From NCBI RefSeq assembly GCF_021458635.1, contig NZ_JAIRDQ010000002.1, positions 620,001 through 684,000 of the forward strand: a DNA stretch of 64,000 nucleotides. The letters are read 5' to 3'. The DNA comes from Bradyrhizobium monzae. Lineage in GTDB: Bacteria > Pseudomonadota > Alphaproteobacteria > Rhizobiales > Xanthobacteraceae. Below are positions 52,963 through 61,666 of the stretch, piece by piece; the stretch's first letter is position 1; each line of letters opens with the position of its first letter. A program made the position numbers and the translations under genes. Below the pieces are notes generated by a model that was not told where the DNA came from, made no database searches, and saw only the letters and a list, made by a program, of their open reading frames with translations.

Positions 52963-54021
52963 TCATTTAAACCAATGCACCAGCGCGATGCTGATCCCCA
53001 GCAGTAGCATGAGCGACAGCGTCACCGCGGCCGTCACCCGTCCGCCGACATTGGCAAGCACCTTCACGTCAACGCCGAGGCCAAGAGCAGCCATCGACAC
53101 GACGGTGAGGAAACCCGTGATCCGCGTGATCGGAGACACCACCGTGCCCGGCACGATCTCGAGCGAGCGTAACGTGGCGAGCGCGAGGAAGCCGAGGATG
53201 AACCACGGGACCAGGCGGAAGAAGCCGACATTGGTCTTCTTGGCACCGGTCTGCCAACGCGAGGCGACCAGCGAGAGGCCGACAACTACAGGCCCCAGCA
53301 TCAGCACGCGCATCAATTTCACGAGCGTACCGATCTGCGTGGAGATCAGGCCAGCCGGCACCGTCGCCGCGAGCACCTGCGGCACGGCATAGACGGTCAG
53401 GCCCGCCAGGATGCCGTATTGGGTGGCAGTGAGCTGCAACAGCGGGATCAGCAGCGGCAGGCCCAGCACCATCATCACGCCGAGGATCGCGGTGAACGAG
53501 ATGGAGGATGCGATCTCGTCGCTGTTGGCGCCGATGATCGGGGCCACGGCCGCGATCGCCGAATTGCCGCAGATGGAATTACCGCAGGCAATCAGGATCG
53601 AGAGCCGCGTCGACAGGCCAAGCAAACGGCTGAGACCGAAGGAGACGGAGAGCGCGATCACGACGACGGCCGCGATCGACGCCAGCAGCGCGACGCCCGA
53701 GGCCGCGATGGCCGCAAAGCTGATGGAGGCACCGAGCAGCATGACGGCGACTTCGAGCAGCTGTTTGGCGCTGAAGGCGATGCCGGCCTGCCAGCGTGGC
53801 GCCGGCTTCCAGAAGCTGCGCAGCGCCATGCCGAGCAGGATCGCCATCACCAGCGCCTCGACATAGGGATGCTCGAAGACGCCCAACTCCGCCCGCTCGA
53901 GCAGGGCCGAGACCCCGGCGACGGCAATGCAAAGGATAATCCCGGGAATCAGCGCAACGATGCGGCTAACGGCAGTGGCTGGCTTGGCGTCGGCCGGGCT
54001 GGATGCTTGATTCTGCGACAC
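52963..54021 (-). CDS. YeiH/UPF0324-family membrane protein, putative sulfate/sulfite exporter
   Basis: A 352-residue protein with about ten membrane helices. It contains the family core ACGNSICGNSAIAAVAPIIGA and GLTVYAVPQVLAA. The family is annotated as putative sulfate exporters and is found beside taurine and sulfonate degradation genes in other bacteria. The GTG start follows GGGAGAG. It lies convergent to the SsuA-like importer; that proximity is one reason to think of a sulfur compound as the imported substrate, but a functional link is unproven. Confidence 0.88.
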   Translation of the reverse strand: MSQNQASSPADAKPATAVSRIVALIPGIILCIAVAGVSALLERAELGVFEHPYVEALVMAILLGMALRSFWKPAPRWQAGIAFSAKQLLEVAVMLLGASISFAAIAASGVALLASIAAVVVIALSVSFGLSRLLGLSTRLSILIACGNSICGNSAIAAVAPIIGANSDEIASSISFTAILGVMMVLGLPLLIPLLQLTATQYGILAGLTVYAVPQVLAATVPAGLISTQIGTLVKLMRVLMLGPVVVGLSLVASRWQTGAKKTNVGFFRLVPWFILGFLALATLRSLEIVPGTVVSPITRITGFLTVVSMAALGLGVDVKVLANVGGRVTAAVTLSLMLLLGISIALVHWFK

Positions 54022-54131
54022 AAATCTCTCCCTGGGAGAAGGATTTATACGCAGCGCCGTTCGTTTGAGGAATAAGATTTCGACATATCAGGGCCGAGGG
54101 AAGTTCTGTCCTCAGCCCGGAATGATCCGGC

Positions 54132-54350
54132 TCAGAACAGCAGGTTCCTGGCGATCGAAGCAACGTGGCTGAAGCTGTCGTAGACACAGGGCTCGAAGAA
54201 GGCTGCACGCGCCAGCACGATGCCCGCGACCAGCGTCCAGAACACGCCCGTACCCGCCCGCAGGAGCAACTTCGAGGCGCGCGACTGCGGCTGGGTGTCC
54301 GTTGCGGACACCAGCTGCTCGCCGAAGGGCTCAAATCCAGTGCGTTCCAT
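54132..54350 (-). CDS. Small membrane protein, hypothetical (72 aa)
   Basis: A 72-residue protein starting MERTGFEPFGEQLVSATDTQ, with one hydrophobic segment (about residues 32-50, TGVFWTLVAGIVLARAAFF) and a short C-terminal tail ending SIARNLLF. I chose this ATG over one 22 codons upstream because the longer N-terminus shows no match. It is likely a single-pass inner-membrane protein. No function is known and no operon partner is close. Confidence 0.55.
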   Translation of the reverse strand: MERTGFEPFGEQLVSATDTQPQSRASKLLLRAGTGVFWTLVAGIVLARAAFFEPCVYDSFSHVASIARNLLF

Positions 54351-54626
54351 GGTCGTCAATCCATCAATCTGTAACCGAAATGTCGTCGTTTCGGGCCCAA
54401 ACAGCAATGGATGCAATTGGCGTTTTTGCCCTCTGGAGGGGAAGCTCCTTCCGTGGGACGGTCACCAGGCAATAGTTTTCTTCTTTTAGCCCATTTGGAC
54501 ACGGGGGCGCGGCCGGACGCCGCCGCGTAGACGCCCCAGCGCTGGTCGACTACCGTCCCGTGCCCGCAAGTCCTTCGTTCATCCCTTCAGGACCGGACAC
54601 ATGGGATCGCCGGAGATCAGAAGACG

Positions 54627-56558
54627 ATGAACATCGAATCTCCCCGCCAGCCGCTCGACCTCGCCTCCGCGATTTCCGAAGCCGATATCCGCTGCCTCCT
54701 GATGGTGCTGGTGCACATGACCGGCGATGAACGCTGGCTCGAGCCGCCCTATTTGCCCAAGCGCGACATCCGCCTCATCCCCGACCCCGAGGCCGGCGTG
54801 CCCCGCGAGGTCCAGGACGAGATCCGCGCCGCCGTGGTCAAGCTGTTTGCCGAAGGCCCGCCGAGGCCGATGATCACCGATCCCGGCGAACAGCTGCTGC
54901 TGAAGATGATGCGCGCCTGCCTCGGCGAGAACGTCGCGGCGGAATATGCGCCGCTGATGCGCGAGGAGATGGGCTTTGTGTCGCGCGAGGCGCGCTGGAC
55001 GGCGCGGCCTTCGGACGAGAAGCTCTCTAGACAACACGTGCTGATCGTCGGCGCCGGTGTCTGCGCTATCGCGCTCGGTGTCGCGCTCGGCCATCTCGGC
55101 ATCCCCTACACGATCGTCGAGAAAAACGCCGAGCTTGGCGGCACCTGGTGGATCAATCGCTATCCCGGTTGCGGCGTCGACACGCCGAACCACTCTTATT
55201 CCTACTCGTTCGGCTCACGCAACGCATGGACGCGCTATTTCTGCCTGCGCGAGGAGCTGCTCGGTTATCTCCTGAAGGTCGCCGACGAATACGGCATCCG
55301 CAAGCATCTGCGCGTCAGCACCGAGCTGATGGCATCGCGCTGGGATGACAGCAAGCGGCGCTGGATCTCCACGCTGAAGACGAAGGACGGCGAAGAGATC
55401 TTCGAATCGACGGCTCTGGTTTCAGCCATCGGCCAGCTCAACGATCCCTCACGCGCACATTTCAAGGGTGAGGAGGAATTCAAGGGAACGATCCTGCACT
55501 CGGCACTGTGGTCGGACGACATCAATCTCGACGGCAAGCATGTCGCCGTGATCGGCACCGGCGCCACGTCAATGCAGGTGGTGCCGGCGATCGCGGGCCG
55601 TGTCGCCTCCGTCACGGTCTATCAGCGCAGCGCGCAATGGGCGCGACCGGTGAAGGGCTATGCCGACCCGATCAGCGAAGGCGCGCGCTGGCTGCTCGCG
55701 CACCTTCCGTTCTATGTGCAGTGGTACCGCTTCAACATGTTCTGGCGCTATGGCGACGGCTTGCTGCCGTTCCTGCGCAAGGACCCGGCCTGGCCGCATC
55801 CGGAACGCGCCGTCAACAAGGGCAACGACCGGCATCGCCAGGAGCTGACCGACTTCATCCTGACCGAGCTGAAAGACCGGCCCGACCTGATCGAAAAATG
55901 CGTGCCGACCTATCCGCCCTATGGCAAGCGCATCCTGCTCGACAACAACTGGTTCAGGACCTTGAGGCGGGACAATGTCGAGCTGATCACTGATGCGATC
56001 GACCATTTCGATGAAGGCGGCATCGTGACCGCCGACGGCAAGCAGCATCCCGCCGACATCATCATCGTCGCGACCGGTTTCAAGGTGACGGCGATGGCGG
56101 CGCGCCTCAACATCAGCGGCCGCGACGGCAAGAACCTCCGCGAGGCCTGGGCTAACGACAATCCGACCGCCTTCCTCGGCCTCACCGTGCCGGATTTTCC
56201 CAACTTCTTCTGCATGCTCGGCCCGAACTCGGGCCCGGCCCATGGCGGCAGCGTCATCTTCCAGTCGGAATGCCAGAGCCGCTACATCTCCGCATGCCTC
56301 GTCGACATGATCGAGCACGACATCGCCGCCATCGACGTCCGCCCGGACGTGCTCGACGACTATGTCAGCAAGGTCGATGCCGAGCACGAGGCTATGATCT
56401 GGACCCATCCGGGTATGAGCACATACTACCGCAACTCGAGCGGCCGCGTATTTTCCGCGATGCCCTGGCGGTTCGTGGACTACTGGCGGATGACGCACGA
56501 TCCGGATCTGCGGCAATACAGGCTGACGAAGGGGTGGACCTCACCACATCGGCAATGA
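54627..56558 (+). CDS. Baeyer-Villiger-type flavin monooxygenase (HAPMO-like)
   Basis: A 643-residue class B flavoprotein monooxygenase. FAD motif VGAGVCAIALG at 141-151, GGTWWINRYPGCGVDTP, the Baeyer-Villiger fingerprint F-K-G-T-I-L-H-S-A-L-W at about residue 283, the NADPH motif IGTGATSMQ near 306 and ATGFK in the C-terminal half. An N-terminal extension of about 135 residues precedes the FAD domain, as in 4-hydroxyacetophenone monooxygenase. The natural substrate is unknown. It is convergent with alanine dehydrogenase, 8 bases apart. Confidence 0.9.
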   Translation: MNIESPRQPLDLASAISEADIRCLLMVLVHMTGDERWLEPPYLPKRDIRLIPDPEAGVPREVQDEIRAAVVKLFAEGPPRPMITDPGEQLLLKMMRACLGENVAAEYAPLMREEMGFVSREARWTARPSDEKLSRQHVLIVGAGVCAIALGVALGHLGIPYTIVEKNAELGGTWWINRYPGCGVDTPNHSYSYSFGSRNAWTRYFCLREELLGYLLKVADEYGIRKHLRVSTELMASRWDDSKRRWISTLKTKDGEEIFESTALVSAIGQLNDPSRAHFKGEEEFKGTILHSALWSDDINLDGKHVAVIGTGATSMQVVPAIAGRVASVTVYQRSAQWARPVKGYADPISEGARWLLAHLPFYVQWYRFNMFWRYGDGLLPFLRKDPAWPHPERAVNKGNDRHRQELTDFILTELKDRPDLIEKCVPTYPPYGKRILLDNNWFRTLRRDNVELITDAIDHFDEGGIVTADGKQHPADIIIVATGFKVTAMAARLNISGRDGKNLREAWANDNPTAFLGLTVPDFPNFFCMLGPNSGPAHGGSVIFQSECQSRYISACLVDMIEHDIAAIDVRPDVLDDYVSKVDAEHEAMIWTHPGMSTYYRNSSGRVFSAMPWRFVDYWRMTHDPDLRQYRLTKGWTSPHRQ

Positions 56559-56566
56559 CGGCCTTA

Positions 56567-57682
56567 TCAGGCCGCCAACCCGCTTCCCACCGGCGCGAAC
56601 TCCAGCCCGAGACTTTCCGCCACCGCCCTGTTGGTGATGCGGCCGCGATGGACGTTCAGCCCGTTGCGCAGATGCGGATTTTCCAGCACTGCGGCAAAGC
56701 CCTTGTTGGCGAGCATCAAGCCGAACGGCAGCGTCGCATTGTTCAGCGCCTGGCTCGACGTCACCGGCACCGCGCCCGGCATGTTGGCGACGCAATAATG
56801 CACGACGCCGTCGACCTCGTAGGTCGGCTCCGCATGCGTCGTCGCACGCGAGGTCTCGAAGCAACCACCCTGGTCGATCGCGACATCGACCAGCACGGCA
56901 CCGGGCCGCATCGATTTCAGCATCGCGCGTGTGACGAGCTTTGGCGCGCTGGCGCCTGGCACCAGCACGGCGCCGATCACGACGTCTGCGGCAAACACCT
57001 CTTCTTCGACGGACTCGATCGTGGAGAAGCGGGTGCGCACACGGCCGGCGAAGAGATCATCGAGCTCGCGCAAGCGCGGGATCGAGCGGTCTATCACGGT
57101 GACCTCAGCACCGAGGCCTGCGGCCATTCGCGCGGCCTGCGTTCCCACCACGCCGCCGCCGAGCACGACGACGCGCGCCGGTTGCACGCCGGGCACGCCA
57201 CCGAGCAACAGCCCGCGACCACCGGACGATCGCTTGAGGGCGGCGCCGGCGGCCTCGATGGCGAGGCGGCCGGCGACTTCGCTCATCGGCGCCAGCAGGG
57301 GGAGGTGACCGGCCGCGTCGGTGACGGTCTCATAGGCGATCGCGCTGCAACCGGACGTCAGCAGGCCCTTGGCCTGTTCGGGATCCGGCGCAAGATGGAG
57401 GTAAGTAAACAGGATCTGGCTCTCGCGGAGCTGGGCCCATTCGCCCTTCTGCGGCTCCTTCACCTTCACGATCATGTCGGACTTGGCGAAGATGTCGCGC
57501 GCGCTCGCAGCGATCGAGGCCCCTGCCCGCTGATAGACCTCGTCGGAGGCGCCGATGCCGCTGCCGGCGCCGGTCTCGACCGAGACCTGGTGCCCGGCCG
57601 CGACGTATTCGCGGACGGCGCCCGGGGTGAGCCCGACGCGATATTCCTGGACCTTGATCTCCTTGGGCACACCGACGCGCAT
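56567..57682 (-). CDS. ald: Alanine dehydrogenase
   Basis: A 371-residue NAD-dependent L-alanine dehydrogenase. It starts MRVGVPKEIKVQEYRVGLTP, with the catalytic Lys in VKVKEPQ and the catalytic His in YLHLAPD. The nucleotide motif is VLGGGVVGTQAA, and the C-terminal part (GAVPVTSSQALNNATLPF) closes the active site. It converts alanine and pyruvate plus ammonia, typically in the catabolic direction. A strong AAGGAGG precedes the ATG. It is divergent from an Lrp-type regulator gene 55 bases away, the usual arrangement for alanine-responsive control. Confidence 0.96.
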   Translation of the reverse strand: MRVGVPKEIKVQEYRVGLTPGAVREYVAAGHQVSVETGAGSGIGASDEVYQRAGASIAASARDIFAKSDMIVKVKEPQKGEWAQLRESQILFTYLHLAPDPEQAKGLLTSGCSAIAYETVTDAAGHLPLLAPMSEVAGRLAIEAAGAALKRSSGGRGLLLGGVPGVQPARVVVLGGGVVGTQAARMAAGLGAEVTVIDRSIPRLRELDDLFAGRVRTRFSTIESVEEEVFAADVVIGAVLVPGASAPKLVTRAMLKSMRPGAVLVDVAIDQGGCFETSRATTHAEPTYEVDGVVHYCVANMPGAVPVTSSQALNNATLPFGLMLANKGFAAVLENPHLRNGLNVHRGRITNRAVAESLGLEFAPVGSGLAA

Positions 57683-57737
57683 CCCGGCCTCCTTTTGATT
57701 CCCCGCATGATCGTAGCGACGAGGCTGGTTTGGTTTC

Positions 57738-58295
57738 GTGCAAATATCCGCTAGCTTTGGCCGTCCCGCGCCGGTTTCGGTCGCGGAAGTGTCCTTTCAC
57801 GCTGGAAACGAAACCTTGGCCCTCGACCGGAAAGATCTCGCCATTCTCGCGGAACTCACGACCAATGCGCGCGCCAGCCACACCGAGCTCGCCAACAAGG
57901 TCGGCCTCTCCAGCACCGCGCTGGCGCGGCGGCAGAAGACGCTCGAGGACGACGGCTACATCCAGGCCTACCAGGTCGCGCTCGATCTGGCGCAGTTCGG
58001 CCTCACCACCACGGTGCTGGTGCGCATTGCGCTGGAGAGCCAGAGCGACGAGGCGCTGAAAGCGTTCGAGGCGGAGGTGGTGAAGTGCCCCTCCGTCGTG
58101 CGCTGCTTCCTGATGTCGGGGACCGACGACTATATTTTGATCGTGCTTGCGCGCGACATCCAGGATTTCGAGCGCATCCACCGCACCGAGCTGTCGCGCC
58201 TGCCGCGCGTGGCGCGGGTGCAATCGAGCTTCGCGCTACGCGAGATCGTCAATCGCGCGGTGCCGACCGTGGTATTCGGCGAAGGCAAGCGGTAG
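57738..58295 (+). CDS. Lrp/AsnC-family regulator (probable AldR)
   Basis: A 185-residue Lrp-type regulator. The helix-turn-helix (residues 30-75) is DRKDLAILAELTTNARASHTELANKVGLSSTALARR, followed by the RAM effector domain with VEVVKCPSVVRCFLMSGTDDYIL. It is divergent from ald and should respond to alanine or a related amino acid. The start is uncertain: GTG at 57738 is longest, a GTG at residue 18 or a TTG at residue 28 would give the compact N-terminus typical of the family. Confidence 0.9.
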   Translation: MQISASFGRPAPVSVAEVSFHAGNETLALDRKDLAILAELTTNARASHTELANKVGLSSTALARRQKTLEDDGYIQAYQVALDLAQFGLTTTVLVRIALESQSDEALKAFEAEVVKCPSVVRCFLMSGTDDYILIVLARDIQDFERIHRTELSRLPRVARVQSSFALREIVNRAVPTVVFGEGKR

Positions 58296-58339
58296 CGGCT
58301 CCTCTCCCCACCAACGCGGCGGAAGGCTATCCCACAGCG

Positions 58340-58383
58340 CTGTCATAGAACTGTCATCGAATGTGCCGAGACCTGTCAGTCTC
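58340..58383 (+). promoter_or_regulatory. Tandem Pho boxes before the decarboxylase gene
   Basis: Two perfect PhoB repeats, CTGTCAT AGAA CTGTCAT (58340-58357), with a third CTGTCAG exactly 22 bases after the second. This keeps the 11-base period of PhoB binding. The E. coli consensus is CTGTCATAAAACTGTCAC. The gene start lies 45 bases downstream of the second unit. Confidence 0.75.
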
Positions 58384-58402
58384 TGCACATTCGGGACACG
58401 CC

Positions 58403-60760
58403 ATGGACTATTTCAAGCGCTTCAACTTCCTGTTCGCCGCACCTGTTTTCGACGCCGACGACCTCGAGGGCGTCCGCTTCAACCAGATCATCGAGGAGAT
58501 CCAGCGCTCCGGCTTCGAGGTGGTCCGGGCCCGCAAGCTGGAAGACGCCGAGATGGCGGTACAGACCGATGCCGCGATCGGCTGCATGGTGGTGGACTGG
58601 GGCAAGAAGGGGCTCGAGGGCAAGACTTCGGCGCTGATCAATTTGATGCGGCGCCGCGGCCTCGACTTCCCGATCATCCTGCTGATCCGGCGCAAGCGGT
58701 TCGAAGATCTGCCGGTCGAGGTGCTCGACTTCATCGACGGCTACGTGTTCCTGTCCGAGGAGACCCCGACCTTCATTGCCAAGAATTTGATCAGCCGGCT
58801 CAAGCAATATGCCGAGACGCTGAAGACGCCGTTCTTCGGTGCGCTGGTCGATTATGCCGAGGAAGGCAACCAGCTCTGGACCTGCCCGGGCCACAATGGC
58901 GGCGTGTTCTACAACCGCAGCCCGATCGGCCGGGTGTTCGTCGAGCATCTCGGCGAATCGGTATTCCGCGACGACCTCGACAATTCCGTGCTCGATCTCG
59001 GCGACCTCCTCACCCATGAGGGCCCGGCGCTGAAGGCGCAGAAGGAAGCGGCCGCGATCTTCGGCGCGGAAAAGACCTATTTCGTGCTCAACGGCACCTC
59101 GACCTCGAACAAGGTCGCGCTCGGCGCGCTCGTCACCGATGGCGACCTCGTGCTGTTCGACCGCAACAACCACAAGGCCGCCCATCACGGCGCGCTGATG
59201 ATCAATGGCGGCATCCCGGTCTATGTCCCGACCATCCGCAACGCCTGGGGCCTGATCGGCCCGATGCGCTGGGACGCGCTGGACGAAAAGGCCCTGCGCG
59301 AGGCGATCCGCAATCATCCCTTGGTCACGGACAAGGACGCCTGGCGCAAGGAGCGGCCGTTCCGCGTCGCCGTGGTCGAGCAATGCACCTATGACGGCAC
59401 GATCCACAACGCCGAAATGATCCTGAAACGCATCGGCCATCTCTGCGAATACATCCTGTTCGACGAGGCCTGGGCCGGCTTCATGAAGTTCCACCCGCTT
59501 TATGCCGGCCGTTTCGCGATGGGGCTCGCCAACCTTCCGCCGGAAGCACCGGGTATCATCGCGACGCAGTCGACCCACAAGCAGCTTGCGAGTTTCTCTC
59601 AGGCCTCGCAGATCCACATCAAGGATCGCCACATCCGGGGCCAGAAGCGGCGGGTCGAGCACCGTCGCTTCAACGAAAGCTTCATGCAGCACGCCTCGAC
59701 CTCGCCATTTTATCCGTTGTTCGCCTCGCTCGACGTCGGCGCGCAGATGATGAAGGGCCGCTCCGGCGAGGTGCTGTGGGACGACACGATTCGGCTGGGC
59801 ATCGAGCTGCGCAAAAAGATCCGCGCCATGCGCCGGGAGTTCGAGGAGAAGGAACAGAACGCGGACCGGCGCTGGTTCTTCGAGCCCTTCGTTCCCGATC
59901 GCGTCGCCATCCCCGACGTCAGCCGCCCCGGCGCCTCCCACAATGTTGCCTGGGAAACGCTGTCGACCGACGAACTCGCGACCAATCCCGCGCTCTGGCA
60001 CCTTTCGCCCGCGAGCGATTGGCACGGCTTCCCCGCCATGGCCGAGGGCTTTGCCATGACCGATCCGAACAAGCTGACGCTGCTTACGCCAGGCTTCGAC
60101 CGTGGCACCGGCGCCTATGCCGAGCACGGCATTCCTGCTCCGGTCGTCGCGCAGTACTTGCGCGAAAACCGCATCGTGCCAGAAAAGAACGACCTCAACT
60201 CCCTGCTTTTCTTGCTCACGCCGGGCGTCGAGGCGAGCAAGGCCGGCACGCTGATCTCCGGCCTCGTCGCGTTCAAGAGGCTGCACGACGACAATGCGCT
60301 GCTGGCCGACGCGATCCCGGAATTCTACCAGCGGCGGCAGGCGCGCTACGCCGGCGTGCGGCTGCGCGATCTCTGCGGGGAGATGCACCGCTTCTTCCGC
60401 GCCGCCGACGTCAGCGCGCTCCAGGCGCGGCAATTCATGCCCGAGCACATGCCTGAGATCGTCATGTCGCCGCGCGATGCCGCGCGCTTCCTGTTCAAGA
60501 ACGACGTCGACTATCTGCCGATCGAGGCAATCGCCGGCCGCATCGCCACCACCCCCTTCGTGGTCTATCCGCCCGGCATCGCCACCATCGTCCCCGGCGA
60601 GCGGCTGACGGAACGGGCCAAGCCCATGGTGGATTATCTCAAGATGTTCGAAACCTGCTTCAACACGTTTCCGGGCTTCGATGTCGAAATCCAGGGCGTC
60701 TACAAGGAGGTCGATGCGCGCGGCCGCATCGGGCTCTATACTTACGTCGTTGCCGAGTAG
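58403..60760 (+). CDS. PLP-dependent Orn/Lys/Arg decarboxylase
   Basis: A 785-residue fold-type I decarboxylase. An N-terminal receiver-like wing domain (residues 1-130) precedes the PLP domain, which has CPGHNGGVFYNRSPIG, LNGTSTSNKVALGAL and the Schiff-base Lys at about 393 in STHKQLASFSQAS. The C-terminal domain follows from about residue 600. The substrate (arginine, ornithine or lysine) cannot be assigned by eye. I set the start at MDYFKRFNFLF. It lies behind tandem Pho boxes, unusual for such an enzyme, and six bases before an acetyltransferase gene. Confidence 0.93.
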   Translation: MDYFKRFNFLFAAPVFDADDLEGVRFNQIIEEIQRSGFEVVRARKLEDAEMAVQTDAAIGCMVVDWGKKGLEGKTSALINLMRRRGLDFPIILLIRRKRFEDLPVEVLDFIDGYVFLSEETPTFIAKNLISRLKQYAETLKTPFFGALVDYAEEGNQLWTCPGHNGGVFYNRSPIGRVFVEHLGESVFRDDLDNSVLDLGDLLTHEGPALKAQKEAAAIFGAEKTYFVLNGTSTSNKVALGALVTDGDLVLFDRNNHKAAHHGALMINGGIPVYVPTIRNAWGLIGPMRWDALDEKALREAIRNHPLVTDKDAWRKERPFRVAVVEQCTYDGTIHNAEMILKRIGHLCEYILFDEAWAGFMKFHPLYAGRFAMGLANLPPEAPGIIATQSTHKQLASFSQASQIHIKDRHIRGQKRRVEHRRFNESFMQHASTSPFYPLFASLDVGAQMMKGRSGEVLWDDTIRLGIELRKKIRAMRREFEEKEQNADRRWFFEPFVPDRVAIPDVSRPGASHNVAWETLSTDELATNPALWHLSPASDWHGFPAMAEGFAMTDPNKLTLLTPGFDRGTGAYAEHGIPAPVVAQYLRENRIVPEKNDLNSLLFLLTPGVEASKAGTLISGLVAFKRLHDDNALLADAIPEFYQRRQARYAGVRLRDLCGEMHRFFRAADVSALQARQFMPEHMPEIVMSPRDAARFLFKNDVDYLPIEAIAGRIATTPFVVYPPGIATIVPGERLTERAKPMVDYLKMFETCFNTFPGFDVEIQGVYKEVDARGRIGLYTYVVAE

Positions 60761-60766
60761 GCGCCG

Positions 60767-61345
60767 ATGAACGAAACAGCGATTGCACGCACCGATGGCG
60801 AGCCGGTTCTGATCCGGCCGTCACGCGAGAGCGATATCGAAGCGATGCTGGCAATCTACCGCCATCACGTCCGCAATGGCGTGCCGCGCGATGTCGAGGG
60901 AACCGGCGCGCCGGAGCCGGACGACTTACGCGACCGGCGCAAGAATCTGAAGCAGACCCGTCTGCCGCATCTGGTCGCGACCTATCGCGGCGAAGTCGTC
61001 GGCTACGCCTATGCGGTGCTGTTCCGCAAGCGACCGGCCTATCGCTACACGGCCAAGCACTCGATCTATGTCCACCACGAGCATCTCGGCCGGGGTGTCG
61101 GACGGCTGCTGCTTCGGGAGCTGATCGACGCCTGTGCCGCGGCCGGATTCCGCCAGATGATCGGCTATATCGATGCCGACAATGCGCCCTCGCTGGCGCT
61201 GCACGAGAAGTTTGGATTTTCGCGCGTGGGCCTGCTCTGCGGCGTTGCTTATCGGCACGGCCGCTGGTCGGACACCGCCATGGTGCAGCGTTCGCTCGGC
61301 GCCGGCATCACCGCGCCGCCATCGCTCACGGCACCGGGACGTTAA
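60767..61345 (+). CDS. GNAT-family N-acetyltransferase
   Basis: A 192-residue acetyltransferase similar in layout to phosphinothricin acetyltransferase. The acetyl-CoA motif is HHEHLGRGVGRLLLRELI (residues 102-119), followed by GYIDADNAPSLALHEKFGFSRVG. It is 6 bases after the decarboxylase stop, so the two are likely one transcript. An N-acetylation of the polyamine product is possible, but the substrate is not known. Confidence 0.9.
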   Translation: MNETAIARTDGEPVLIRPSRESDIEAMLAIYRHHVRNGVPRDVEGTGAPEPDDLRDRRKNLKQTRLPHLVATYRGEVVGYAYAVLFRKRPAYRYTAKHSIYVHHEHLGRGVGRLLLRELIDACAAAGFRQMIGYIDADNAPSLALHEKFGFSRVGLLCGVAYRHGRWSDTAMVQRSLGAGITAPPSLTAPGR

Positions 61346-61348
61346 ACC

Positions 61349-61561
61349 CTACGAGGGAAAGTCAGCCGGCCTGACCTGAATACGGTCGGCATGCAGCGAC
61401 CAGTGATGCAACGCCTGGTCCTTGCAAAACCTCGCCTTCGCCTGCTCCCTGGCCTCGTCCTCGTCGGCGGCGTCGATCTCGAGCGCACCCTGACAGACCT
61501 CGATCTGCCGTCCGTACTGGCCGAGCACGTCCTTCATGAACCTGACGACATAAGTTGACAT
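61349..61561 (-). CDS. Small conserved hypothetical protein (70 aa)
   Basis: A 70-residue acidic protein starting MSTYVVRFMKDVLGQYGRQIE and ending LHADRIQVRPADFPS. GGGAGGT before the ATG decides the start; a longer frame is not supported. It has no signal or membrane segment. Similar short proteins occur in Bradyrhizobium and relatives, function unknown. A FixK2-type box about 65 bases upstream suggests control by low oxygen. Its stop lies three bases from the stop of the acetyltransferase gene on the other strand. Confidence 0.72.
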   Translation of the reverse strand: MSTYVVRFMKDVLGQYGRQIEVCQGALEIDAADEDEAREQAKARFCKDQALHHWSLHADRIQVRPADFPS

Positions 61562-61624
61562 GGGACCTCCCTGCTGCCCCGGCAGCAATCTAATCCCATT
61601 TAGCCCAAACCGGCGAGAGAGATT

Positions 61625-61638
61625 TTGACGAAGATCAA
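61625..61638 (-). promoter_or_regulatory. FixK2-type box before the small protein gene
   Basis: On the minus strand TTGATCTTCGTCAA, which fits the FixK2 pattern TTG(A/C)-N6-(T/G)CAA. A TAAATG sequence stands 22 bases downstream, a weak -10. The box centre is about 70 bases before the start codon. Confidence 0.5.
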
Positions 61639-61666
61639 AGCCGGCGACGGTTCCTCCGCCAGCCAG

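Noticed and set aside
58376..60448. A 690-codon open frame on the minus strand
   Set aside because: It is antisense to the decarboxylase with its conserved PLP Lys, and has no recognisable domain.
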